Shown here: positions 24,914-33,052 of the stretch, piece after piece | Position numbering within the stretch: the stretch's first letter is position 1 | Layout of the letters: the number at the start of each line of letters is the position of its first letter | Origin: Planctomycetia bacterium | GTDB taxonomy: Bacteria > Planctomycetota > Planctomycetia > Gemmatales > HRBIN36 | Direction: 5' to 3' | NCBI GenBank assembly: GCA_016795155.1 | Contig: JAEUIE010000042.1 | Span: 1 to 40,661 of the forward strand | DNA: 40,661 nucleotides | Notes under the pieces: generated by a model | Databases searched by the model: none | Seen by the model: the letters and a program-made list of their open reading frames with translations, nothing else | What the model was told of the DNA's origin: nothing | Program-made: the position numbers and the translations under genes

Positions 24914-25687
24914 TCAGGCTGCAAGCACTGATTCTTCGATCAATCTTACCTTGATGGAACCGAATGGTTCAACCTGTTCAACTGCTACTCGACGCATTTT
25001 GATCAGTTCCAGTAATGCGAGAAACAGGCTGATCAGGCGTGGACGTGTGTGTGGATAAGTAAATAGATTTTCAAATTCTATTGCTTCATTAGTCGAGCGC
25101 AGGTGATCCAGCATTTCATCCATTCGAACATGTAAGGGCGTTTCATCTACTGCAATGGCGTTCTGTTGATGTGATAACGTTGCTCTTAATAAACGATCAA
25201 ATGCACTAACCAGATCCCATAATTCCACCTGTTGCACGGGTTGTTGTGAAGGCTCAAGTTCCTGGTGTGGCTTTTCGTAACTGCCTCGAGGCCAATACGA
25301 AGCTTGATGAGCTTCAAGTCGTTCCAACTGCTCACTGGCCTCACGAAAGCGTCGATAGGCAACCAGTTGTTTCACCAGTTCTGCGCGAGGATCTGTTTTC
25401 CCAGCAGATTCTGCTTCATCTTCGGAATACTCGTTGCTTCCCGGCAACAATAATCTGCTTTTGATTTCCATGAGTGTGCTGGCCATCACCAGAAAATCTC
25501 CCACATCCTCCAGGTTAATACTCTGGATTACTTCGAGATATTGCAGAAAAGAACGGGTGATGGTCGCAATAGGGATGTCCAGGATATCGACTTCGTGTTT
25601 TTTCACCAGGAACAAGAGCAGATCGAGCGGGCCACGGTAGATGGGCAATACCACTCGATAATCAGAATTGTGAAGAGAGACTGTCAT
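24914..25687 (-). CDS. scpA: segregation and condensation protein A
   Basis: ScpA is the kleisin that links the two SMC heads and, with ScpB, forms the bacterial condensin that organises the chromosome. From ATG 25687 the product has 257 residues. The N-terminal helical domain contains YRGPLDLLLFLVKKHEVDILD and MASTLMEIKSRLLLP, which are diagnostic. The middle is a variable acidic linker, and the C-terminal winged helix contains RLISLFLALLELIKM. No clear ribosome binding site is seen. scpB and smc are not in the window. The lipid-kinase gene starts 70 bases away on the other strand. Confidence 0.95.
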   Translation of the reverse strand: MTVSLHNSDYRVVLPIYRGPLDLLLFLVKKHEVDILDIPIATITRSFLQYLEVIQSINLEDVGDFLVMASTLMEIKSRLLLPGSNEYSEDEAESAGKTDPRAELVKQLVAYRRFREASEQLERLEAHQASYWPRGSYEKPHQELEPSQQPVQQVELWDLVSAFDRLLRATLSHQQNAIAVDETPLHVRMDEMLDHLRSTNEAIEFENLFTYPHTRPRLISLFLALLELIKMRRVAVEQVEPFGSIKVRLIEESVLAA

Positions 25688-25757
25688 TTGCCAACCAATC
25701 TGATAACGTGAACCCACTTGTACTTGGCCTTGGCCAGCCTGTCAATTGAGTTTCCGT

Positions 25758-26675
25758 ATGTCTGGAAAACCTCGTTTCTGCATTATCTACAATCCGAAGG
25801 CTGGTCGGTTAGACACTCATCATCGCTGGCAGCGAATCCAGAAGTTACTAGGGCAGGATGCAGTTTTTCATCCAACACGGTATGCAGGTCATGGTACCGA
25901 ACTGGCACAGCAAGCAGCCGAGTCAGGCTACTCCATCGTCGTGGCTGCAGGTGGTGACGGAACGGTTCATGAGGTCATGAATGGCATCGTTTGTTCACAG
26001 CGAAGTGAGGTTACTTTTGGTGTATTACCTTTAGGATCCGGCAATGATTATGCCAGAAATCTGAAAATACCTCTTGAGGTGAACGGGATGGTCGAGATTC
26101 TGAAGGCCAATCAGTCCCGTCCTGTAGATATTGGTGAAGTGATGATTGATGGAAAACAACAAAGATATTTTTGTAACACGCTGGGTATTGGACTGGGAGG
26201 CGCAATTACCTCTGAAGCAAAGAAAATCAGATGGTTGCACGGTGTACCTTTGTATGGGTGGGCTTCTTTGAAGACTATTTGGAAACACTACGAACAAGTG
26301 GAAGTACATATAACCGAAGGCAATCATCAATGGGATATTTTCATGCTTTATATGGTTTTAGCCATTGGCAAAGCTGAAGGAGGTGGTTTTCTGGTGGCAC
26401 CTTATGCTGAACTCGATGATGGATGGTTTGACATGGTGTATGTTACTCAACTATCGCGTCTCGGTGCCATACTAGTGCTTCCAAGGCTGATCTGGAAATC
26501 CACCCGACAAGGCTGCGCTGCCATTCAGGAACGTAGAACCACAGGTATTACGTTGCATAGCAACAAGCCAGTACCTGTTCATGCGGATGGCGAAATGCTG
26601 GCTTATCCGGAACGTGGAGCAACGGAATGCATAGTCAAACTGTTACCTGGACGTTTGAAAGTAATTCAGGGTTAG
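25758..26675 (+). CDS. diacylglycerol-kinase-family lipid kinase
   Basis: DAGK catalytic-domain protein, expected to phosphorylate a lipid hydroxyl (diacylglycerol, sphingosine or similar) at the membrane with ATP. The 305-residue product has the N-terminal IIYNPKAG, the nucleotide-binding VVAAGGDGTVHEVMNG and VLPLGSGNDYARNL in the usual order and spacing. The C-terminal beta-domain (VHADGE) completes the YegS/DgkB-like fold. ATG 25758 is preferred to an in-frame TTG at 25746. Its TAG stop overlaps the TAA of the convergent phosphatase gene by two bases. The exact lipid cannot be inferred. Confidence 0.92.
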   Translation: MSGKPRFCIIYNPKAGRLDTHHRWQRIQKLLGQDAVFHPTRYAGHGTELAQQAAESGYSIVVAAGGDGTVHEVMNGIVCSQRSEVTFGVLPLGSGNDYARNLKIPLEVNGMVEILKANQSRPVDIGEVMIDGKQQRYFCNTLGIGLGGAITSEAKKIRWLHGVPLYGWASLKTIWKHYEQVEVHITEGNHQWDIFMLYMVLAIGKAEGGGFLVAPYAELDDGWFDMVYVTQLSRLGAILVLPRLIWKSTRQGCAAIQERRTTGITLHSNKPVPVHADGEMLAYPERGATECIVKLLPGRLKVIQG

Positions 26676-27328
26676 CGGCTCGCTTTTCGTTTCAAAGTCC
26701 AGGATCGAATGTACTCGAGTAGAGGATCGTATTGTGTAGTATCAGTATAGCCACATTCATGCATCCCTGCGAGTGCTTGTTCCTTGCTCCAACCTTCGTG
26801 TTCCATTCGATACAAGGCAATCATGACTCCCGTCCGATGCACACCTGCCAGACAGTGGACTAAGATGGGACGAGGATAATTTACTGGGTCATTCAAAACA
26901 TCAAGAAACTGCTGTACCGCTTGATCGATTAACTCATAAGCATCGCCAGGTGAAACTGGTTTCCGGTGTTCCGAAGACCCCAATGGAATTGCAACAAACT
27001 GAGTAAAATTCTTGAAACAGAGATGTTCTTCTTGATCTACACTCTTCCCTGGATGTACTGCAGTTGAACCGCGCAGATTTACTACTGTACCAATATTGTA
27101 CTCATAGATGACCCGTTCCAAAGCCCTCGGAGAAAGCTGCCCGGAACGATACATGACCCCAGCTTTAACTGTATGCAGATTTCGATAGCTGCAATTTTTG
27201 TAGACGGCATAACCACTGATGCTGCCAATAACTACGACGAGCAAGACAATACTGAACAGCCAGCGCCAAGGTATTAATCTGAAACGCATCGGCTTCCCTG
27301 CCGCAGTTGGATTAACCATCAACGACAT
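26672..27328 (-). CDS. membrane-anchored Cys-X5-Arg protein phosphatase (dual-specificity/tyrosine type)
   Basis: The 218-residue product has an N-terminal membrane anchor (about 23-42) and then a phosphatase domain. The domain carries an upstream VVNLRG block and the catalytic VHCLAGVHRTG (Cys-x5-Arg) with its Cys-thiolate loop. This is the arrangement of atypical dual-specificity (Siw14/PFA-DSP-like) phosphatases, which act on phosphotyrosine, phosphoserine or inositol pyrophosphates. The anchor would place the catalytic domain on one face of the membrane. Later in-frame starts exist at 27319 and 27289, the last with GGGAAG upstream, so the N-terminus is not certain. The kinase at 27356-29179 ends 27 bases upstream on the same strand, suggesting a kinase-phosphatase pair. 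Confidence 0.88.
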   Translation of the reverse strand: MSLMVNPTAAGKPMRFRLIPWRWLFSIVLLVVVIGSISGYAVYKNCSYRNLHTVKAGVMYRSGQLSPRALERVIYEYNIGTVVNLRGSTAVHPGKSVDQEEHLCFKNFTQFVAIPLGSSEHRKPVSPGDAYELIDQAVQQFLDVLNDPVNYPRPILVHCLAGVHRTGVMIALYRMEHEGWSKEQALAGMHECGYTDTTQYDPLLEYIRSWTLKRKASR

Positions 27329-27355
27329 TACCGAAATAGCAGGAAAGTGGAAAGC

Positions 27356-29179
27356 TCAATTCAACCGCTCAACCTGATAGAGAACTACGTCCCTGCCTCC
27401 GGTTGGACTCTTTCTGCTGGTATCACCTTCGTAACTGATCTTGGCTTGCCATCGCCCATCAGTGCTCTGAATCGTTTGGCTTTGTGTCGCTTTCGCAAAG
27501 CTGCCCTGAACAGATTGTCCTGTGTCATTTCTGATCAGACAGACAAACTGATTCTTCGGTTCTTTATTTAAACTGAATTTCAACTGTGCACCAGCCAATT
27601 CAAATGAACCATCTCTGATAAGGATCATTGAATCAGGTTCCATCATCAGCGTAGCATTCTGTGCCAGCTTCATGCCACGCTCCAGGGTCAGAATTCCTTT
27701 TGGAGCAAGTGTTGCGTCGGCCTCCAGTTCAAGTCTGCCCCGCAAAATGCCACTTGGTGCAATGGTGCTGCCCTTGCCAATCTGCATGGCTGGTTCGTCC
27801 AGTTGACGGCTGGTACGATGAACTGGTGGTGGAGAATTGTTGATCACCACTGATGATACTGGTTCAGATTTCCCGTTCGGCCACAGTAAAAACACAAGAC
27901 AAGCGCCAATTCCGCCTACACCTGCCCATATCCATGGTGGTAATTGTTTCTTCGCCTGCAACGGACTGTGTTCTTTTGTCTTATCCACCATGATGGTGAC
28001 AGATTTGCCACGTGTCTTGGTGGCTACCGAAGAACTGGTGCCAATTTTGGCAGTGGAATTCCCAGCCATGGCTTTGTTGATCGTGAGTGCATCCCGCAGT
28101 GGAATCTCATCATCAGCAGGAGGAGGCACGGGCTGATTAAGCCAGGGCTGTAGCGCATCAACCACTTCCTTGGGTTGCTGGAACCTTTGCTTGGGATCCT
28201 TATGCATCAGTTTTCTGAAAACATCACACAAGGCTGGATCAAGATCAGGACGCAGTTCCCGGAGAGGAACAGGATCTTTCGATTGATGCATCAACAACTT
28301 GGTATGTGTAGGAATTTCCCGTCCATACGGGGGCTGCCCGGTAAACAAGTAGTAGGCTGTACAGCCTAGCGCATACAAATCAGCTCGCACATCAACATCA
28401 CTGCAATCAATGGCCTGTTCAGGAGCAAGATAATCAGCAGTCCCGATAATCGAGTTACCCTCGTGACGACGGGTAAAGTCATCACCTCGATTGTCAAAGA
28501 ATCGGGCCAGGCCGTAGTCGAGAACTTTGATTGTGCCGTCCCTGGCCAGAAGCAGGTTGGCTGGCTTGATGTCCCGGTGCACCAGACCCATCTCGTGGCC
28601 ATGCTGTAAACCTTCTGCCGCCTGTGCCAGGTAATTGACTGCACGGGAAACAGGCAATGCGCCCCGTAGTGCTACTAGTGCCTGCAAGCTCACGCCATCC
28701 ACAAATTCCATGACGATATAGTGCATTCCCTCGTGGGAATCGATGTCATATGCCTGCACAATGTTTGGATGATTGAGTGTGGCAATGGCCCGTGCTTCGC
28801 GATCGAATCGTTCACGGGCTGCTTCGTCATTAGCTAGTCGAACAGGCAAAACCTTGATAGCTACCATGCGCTGCATGCGGCGGTGTTCGCAGAGATACAC
28901 CTTACCCATGCCGCCTTCGCCAATCATATCGAGCAGGCGATACTTACCTGCAATAAAGAACCCGCGCCATTTGCCTTGCAGCAGCAGACGAACTTGGAAA
29001 CGAGTCAGCAATCCCATGTTGATGAAAGCCTGAGCAACATCTTTGGGATCAGCATTCTCTGGATCATCCAGCGACGAAATGGCTTCATCCAGTTTTGATT
29101 CTTCAATCAACTGGCTTTTTCGAAGCAAAGTCAAGAATGCTTCGCTACTGCTACTCGGCTGCGTTGACATCGCGTTCAC
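27356..29179 (-). CDS. Ser/Thr protein kinase of planctomycete type with an extracytoplasmic domain
   Basis: The 607-residue product begins with a ~75-residue helical extension (ending MGLLTRFQVRLLLQGKWRGF) found ahead of many planctomycete kinases. The kinase domain (about 80-346) has IGEGGMGKVY, K109 in VAIKVL, HRDIKPAN at 201-208, DYG in place of DFG (221-223) and APEQ. A Pro- and Ser-rich linker leads to one span (about 416-434). The outer 170 residues contain short repeated strands (APSGIL, LEADATLAPKGIL, LAQNATLMMEPDS) suggesting a beta-rich sensor. The GTG at 29179 has GAGG five bases upstream; ATG 29170 is the alternative. The phosphatase gene follows directly. Confidence 0.93.
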   Translation of the reverse strand: MNAMSTQPSSSSEAFLTLLRKSQLIEESKLDEAISSLDDPENADPKDVAQAFINMGLLTRFQVRLLLQGKWRGFFIAGKYRLLDMIGEGGMGKVYLCEHRRMQRMVAIKVLPVRLANDEAARERFDREARAIATLNHPNIVQAYDIDSHEGMHYIVMEFVDGVSLQALVALRGALPVSRAVNYLAQAAEGLQHGHEMGLVHRDIKPANLLLARDGTIKVLDYGLARFFDNRGDDFTRRHEGNSIIGTADYLAPEQAIDCSDVDVRADLYALGCTAYYLFTGQPPYGREIPTHTKLLMHQSKDPVPLRELRPDLDPALCDVFRKLMHKDPKQRFQQPKEVVDALQPWLNQPVPPPADDEIPLRDALTINKAMAGNSTAKIGTSSSVATKTRGKSVTIMVDKTKEHSPLQAKKQLPPWIWAGVGGIGACLVFLLWPNGKSEPVSSVVINNSPPPVHRTSRQLDEPAMQIGKGSTIAPSGILRGRLELEADATLAPKGILTLERGMKLAQNATLMMEPDSMILIRDGSFELAGAQLKFSLNKEPKNQFVCLIRNDTGQSVQGSFAKATQSQTIQSTDGRWQAKISYEGDTSRKSPTGGRDVVLYQVERLN

Positions 29180-29236
29180 AACACCCTCGTCGTGAGGAAC
29201 CAGAGTTCCAAGGTAGAAACAATTGTGTGGTCTGTT

Positions 29237-29266
29237 TTGACAAAAAACAAGCGGTTGTTGTAAAAT
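29237..29266 (+). promoter_or_regulatory. promoter-like sequence with no gene downstream
   Basis: TTGACA at 29237-29242, 18 bases, then TAAAAT at 29261-29266: a near-consensus sigma-70 promoter on the plus strand. The next plus-strand gene is nagA, about 590 bases on, and the intervening gene lies on the minus strand. It could drive an antisense or small RNA, or be chance in A+T-rich DNA. Confidence 0.3.
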
Positions 29267-29376
29267 ATGTCGAATGTAAGGCTTAGGTAGAGACCTTAGG
29301 CAAGATAGTGAAAAATTATGATCCGTTTACTTCATTTTTCAACGTCGAATCAGAACATTCCAATAATAGCGTGATT

Positions 29377-29769
29377 TTATTCGCTTGAAACGATAGCATC
29401 TGCTTCGATTTCTACAAGCATAGCCGGATCGATCAATCTGCTGACTTCGATCATGCTGGTTACCGGACGGATCGTAGCAAATATTTCACCATGTGCCCTG
29501 CCAATGGCTTCCCACTGATGGATATCCGTAACAAACATTCGCGTACGTACAACATCCTTTAAGGTTGCACCTGCCAAGGCCAATGCTTTTTCAAGATTCA
29601 ATAGCACCTGCTTGGTTTGCAAGTACGGATCACCGGCACCAATGATTTCGCCTTTTGGACCAGTTGCTGTCGTTCCACTGACAAATACCTGTAAACCAAC
29701 TCTAACTGTTCTGCTGTACCCTACCACTGGCTCCCAGGGAGTACCTGTTGAGAAATTCTGTCGGTTCAT
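29377..29769 (-). CDS. RidA-family (YjgF/YER057c/UK114) protein lacking the catalytic arginine
   Basis: Small trimer-forming Rid protein, 130 residues, with [31 protein letters not shown] and the C-terminal [10 protein letters not shown] block. Imine deaminases of the Rid1-3 groups carry an Arg in the motif PARS; here the matching segment is PVTS, so Thr104 stands in its place while E120 is kept. Rid groups without that Arg do not hydrolyse 2-aminoacrylate, so a different role is expected. GAGGA lies upstream of the ATG. The gene is divergent from nagA (84 bases) and alone on its strand until the kinase, 197 bases further. Confidence 0.9.
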   Translation of the reverse strand: MNRQNFSTGTPWEPVVGYSRTVRVGLQVFVSGTTATGPKGEIIGAGDPYLQTKQVLLNLEKALALAGATLKDVVRTRMFVTDIHQWEAIGRAHGEIFATIRPVTSMIEVSRLIDPAMLVEIEADAIVSSE

Positions 29770-29853
29770 GACGTATCCTCAGGCAGTTGGCTCTTGCAGG
29801 GAAACACACTGTCAGTCTATCATTCAGCAACATTATCACCATGAAAGTCAGAC

Positions 29854-31002
29854 ATGATTCTGCACGCTCGCCATTACCAAACTCTTGATGCCATTGAGAT
29901 TCATATTGAAAACGATGTCATCACAGCTGTCATCCCGAAACCAGAAATGACAGTGAACGAGATTGTCGCACCAGCTTACTTTGATTTACAGATCAATGGG
30001 GCCCGGGGCATCAGTTTTACTGATGCTTCCCTGACAATGGAATCTGTCGAATTGGTGGCAGCGACACTTCGCGCACACGGCGTATCTGCCTTTTGCCCAA
30101 CAGTCCTCACTGCCAGTGATGAAACCATAGCTGCATCTTTGAGCGAACTTCGAAATGCTGTAGATACCAGCCGTAGCCTGGCTCGTGCGATGCCTTGTTT
30201 TCACCTGGAAGGTCCATTTATTTCTGCTGAGGACGGCCCTCGCGGAGCTCATCCGCGAAATCATGTCCAACAGGCTAACTGGGAATTATTTCAACGCTGG
30301 CAGGATGCCGCTGATGGTCGCATCAAACTGGTAACTCTAGCACCCGAAGTCGCAGGTGCCTTGTCTTTGATTGAAAAACTGGTTAAGCAGAACATCATTG
30401 TTTCCATCGGTCACAGTGCTGGCCCAGTTACAGCCATCCGCGATGCTGTTCATGCTGGTGCCCGATTAAGCACACACCTTGGCAACGGATGTGCAAGAAT
30501 GTTGCCCAGGCATGAGAATATCCTCTGGGAGCAACTTGCCTGCGATTCATTGCATGCAAGTTTAATAACAGATGGACACCATCTGCCTTGGAACGTGGTG
30601 AAATGCTTCGAACGATCCAAACAACTTGAGAAACTGATCATCACGTGTGATGCCAGTCCGCTGGCTGGATTGCCTGCTGGGGTTTATTCATTATGGGATA
30701 GTTCTCTCCAGATTACTCCTGACAGGAAAATCGTACTAACTGAACAAGGCGTACTGGCTGGTTCATGGGATTTTACTGCAGCATGTGTCGAGAAATACAT
30801 GCATAACATGCAACATCCATTTCACCATGTACATCCATTGGCATGCGACCATCCACGAAGGTTATTGAATCTTCCTGTCCCTTCCCTTGAAGTTGACCAA
30901 CCAGCAGATTTGGTATTCCTTGTTCAAGATTTACAGGGTAACTGGAAACACACACGCAGCATCATACAGGGGAAAGTCATTCCTTACCCAATACCAGTTT
31001 AG
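29854..31002 (+). CDS. nagA: N-acetylglucosamine-6-phosphate deacetylase
   Basis: Removes acetate from GlcNAc-6-phosphate in amino-sugar and peptidoglycan recycling. The 382-residue amidohydrolase shows FDLQING at the first metal site. This is Gln/Asn in place of HxH, as in E. coli NagA, which works with one metal. It also has FHLEGPFI with the metal Glu, SIGHSAG, STHLGNGCARM, ITDGHHLP and CDASPLAG with the catalytic Asp. nagB is not in the window. Its last 26 bases overlap the end of the convergent mutY gene. No strong ribosome binding site is seen. Confidence 0.93.
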   Translation: MILHARHYQTLDAIEIHIENDVITAVIPKPEMTVNEIVAPAYFDLQINGARGISFTDASLTMESVELVAATLRAHGVSAFCPTVLTASDETIAASLSELRNAVDTSRSLARAMPCFHLEGPFISAEDGPRGAHPRNHVQQANWELFQRWQDAADGRIKLVTLAPEVAGALSLIEKLVKQNIIVSIGHSAGPVTAIRDAVHAGARLSTHLGNGCARMLPRHENILWEQLACDSLHASLITDGHHLPWNVVKCFERSKQLEKLIITCDASPLAGLPAGVYSLWDSSLQITPDRKIVLTEQGVLAGSWDFTAACVEKYMHNMQHPFHHVHPLACDHPRRLLNLPVPSLEVDQPADLVFLVQDLQGNWKHTRSIIQGKVIPYPIPV

Positions 31003-32071
31003 CAATGCGGCGTTGAGGCACACTTAATGGATATTCATGAAGTTGCTCAGGCAAGATCCACTTCAACTGTTGATACTCCCTTTGATGACTTTTACCGCTT
31101 TTCCATAAGGCTTTGACGACATTCAGTGTTACCCGATATCGTGTAATACTGTACTGAATCGTGTTGAACAACATTGGCTTCTCGACACTGTATCCAGTTA
31201 GCTTCTGGCATTGCTTATTCACTTTACTAAGACTGTGATCTGTTGAGTCCATGATCTGAGTAGGGAATTCCCACATGTTCGCCCAACGACTGGAATGAGT
31301 TGGTCGTTGTGCCAATAGTAACTGTTTACCTTTGGTGACGATTAATGCTCTCTGATACTCACTACTGATTAACGGCTTTTCGTTTCGGACTGGCAACTGA
31401 TTGGCAAACTCGCGACCTTGACAATAGAACTTCAGTGGGCATAAAAGACAGCTTGGTCTACCCGTCGTACATATTGTCTGCCCTAATTCCATCCATGCCT
31501 GGTTAAAATCACCAACATGAATTTGCGGCAGTATTGCCTCAGCTGTTGACCAAAGCCAGCTTTGTGTTTCCTTGCTTTGTAAAATCTTCTTCCAGGTAAA
31601 TAAACGACAGATCACACGGGCAACATTGGCATCAACGATGGGTAATCGTTTGTCAAATGCCTGACTTAGTACAGCATTGACGGTGTAACGACCAAAACCA
31701 GGCAAAGTAGACAACTCTTCTTCATTCTGCGGAATTATTCCATCATGTTTTTCAACGATGATGCATGCAGCCTGATGCAAATGCCTGGCCCGCCGATAAT
31801 AGCCCATCCCTTCCCAATACTTCAGCACTTCCTGTTCACTTGCCTCAGCCAAAGCAAAAACTGTGGGGAACCGTTGCATAAACCGTTGAAAGAAGGGAAT
31901 GACAGTAGTCACCTGCGTTTGCTGCAGCATGATCTCGCTGACCCAGATGGCGTAGGGTGAGCGCGTATCTCGCCAGGGAAGTTGTCGTCGATTGATTTGA
32001 TACCAGTTGAGTAATGCTCGACGAATCTTCCTTAATAACTGCGTTGGCAATGGAATGCTTGAATGTTTCAT
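30977..32071 (-). CDS. mutY: A/G-specific adenine glycosylase
   Basis: Base-excision repair enzyme that removes adenine mispaired with 8-oxoguanine. The 364-residue product has the catalytic Glu46 in WVSEIMLQQTQV. The helix-hairpin-helix LPGFGRYT is at 123-130 and the catalytic Asp147 is in VDANVARV. The [4Fe-4S] cluster cysteines C201-x6-C208-x2-C211-x5-C217 are intact. A C-terminal NUDIX-like domain (about 240-364, LLLAQRPTHSSRWANMWEFP) recognises 8-oxoG. It is downstream of the FHA gene but separated from it by a strong terminator, so it has its own promoter. Its end overlaps the convergent nagA. Confidence 0.96.
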   Translation of the reverse strand: MKHSSIPLPTQLLRKIRRALLNWYQINRRQLPWRDTRSPYAIWVSEIMLQQTQVTTVIPFFQRFMQRFPTVFALAEASEQEVLKYWEGMGYYRRARHLHQAACIIVEKHDGIIPQNEEELSTLPGFGRYTVNAVLSQAFDKRLPIVDANVARVICRLFTWKKILQSKETQSWLWSTAEAILPQIHVGDFNQAWMELGQTICTTGRPSCLLCPLKFYCQGREFANQLPVRNEKPLISSEYQRALIVTKGKQLLLAQRPTHSSRWANMWEFPTQIMDSTDHSLSKVNKQCQKLTGYSVEKPMLFNTIQYSITRYRVTLNVVKALWKSGKSHQREYQQLKWILPEQLHEYPLSVPQRRIAKLVLGKE

Positions 32072-32096
32072 CGTTCAGTTATTGAACCTGTAAACC

Positions 32097-32124
32097 AAAA
32101 AAACCCCGAATGCAATTCGGGGTT
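32097..32124 (-). terminator. intrinsic terminator after the FHA gene
   Basis: On the minus strand, AACCCCGAAT pairs perfectly with ATTCGGGGTT around a 3-base loop and runs into a seven-T tract (bases 32097-32103 as A on the plus strand). It lies 20 bases past the FHA stop and 26 before the mutY start. Confidence 0.92.
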
Positions 32125-32143
32125 CATTTGCAAAGTAGGGAAC

Positions 32144-32821
32144 CTACCGAGGCCGACGCATGTATTTTTCCAGAATGGCCTGCGCTGCGGTTGAAGTGTT
32201 CGCTGAGTTTGAAACACTCTTGGCTGCGTCTGATTTCTTTCTCTCATTCGTCCTCCTCTGCTCATCTGTCAATGCTGGCTGATCTTCTGCGGTTGTTGGA
32301 TCAAGTGAAAGCCCAGCAACCGTGCTTCCCATAGGAATCGAATCGGAAGGGATTGAACCACTGGGAGCATCTGCAAAATTAAAAAGCATTTCAGCAATGT
32401 CATCTTCTGCGGCACTTGCCTTTTTCGTTTTCTGAACTGAGCTCGCCATGGCTTTTCCACTCGAACTCTCAATCACCGTCTTTTCCGCTGAAGGCACAAT
32501 GGTAGGTGCAGCAGCCATCACTGCAGTTGCCTGCAGTTTGATCTTGAATGTCAATGGACCAAACTTGACTACATCGCCATCTCGAAGAAAAGTCTCGCCT
32601 TCCACTTTCTGATCATTCACGAACGAACCGTTGGTACTCCCGTAATCCCTGAACAATACCTGTTCACCCTGCAGAATAAATGAACAATGCTTCTTACTGA
32701 TCATGGGGCTGGCTGGTCGCAGATGACAACCAGGGTCTCGACCAACCGTAAACTCAGGTAACCTGATCGGAATTTCCTTACCCGCAGTTGTTCCAGTTAC
32801 CACGATTAGGCTGAATTTCAT
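32144..32821 (-). CDS. FHA-domain protein
   Basis: FHA domains bind phosphothreonine and so read Ser/Thr-kinase output. From ATG 32821 the product has 225 residues. The FHA domain occupies about 1-95 with the expected binding residues: G27-R28 in TVGRDPG, S42 and H45 in SKKHC, and N64 in GSTNGSFVN. The remaining 130 residues are low-complexity, rich in Ala, Ser, Thr and Asp, ending in a short basic helix (QAILEKYMRRPR). The tail holds several Thr and could itself be phosphorylated. GGGAG lies 11 bases upstream. An in-frame GTG at 32845 is less likely. It is a plausible receiver for the window's three kinases, though not adjacent to any. Confidence 0.92.
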   Translation of the reverse strand: MKFSLIVVTGTTAGKEIPIRLPEFTVGRDPGCHLRPASPMISKKHCSFILQGEQVLFRDYGSTNGSFVNDQKVEGETFLRDGDVVKFGPLTFKIKLQATAVMAAAPTIVPSAEKTVIESSSGKAMASSVQKTKKASAAEDDIAEMLFNFADAPSGSIPSDSIPMGSTVAGLSLDPTTAEDQPALTDEQRRTNERKKSDAAKSVSNSANTSTAAQAILEKYMRRPR

Positions 32822-33052
32822 AAGTACGTTAACTCCCAGACGCACTAATCGCTGATGAACGCAATCTACTGCAACTTCATCGTTTCTTCAATCATGTAAG
32901 TTCCCACAACTTGGTGATAATTGCAAGTGCCATCTATTGTGGTAAAGCAATTTCTTTTCGTTTTCAGAATATAACAAAAAGATGCTTGGAATCAATCAAT
33001 TCAGCAGATAAAGTGATGCTCTTTACAAATCTCAAGTTGAGAGCCAATTTCC

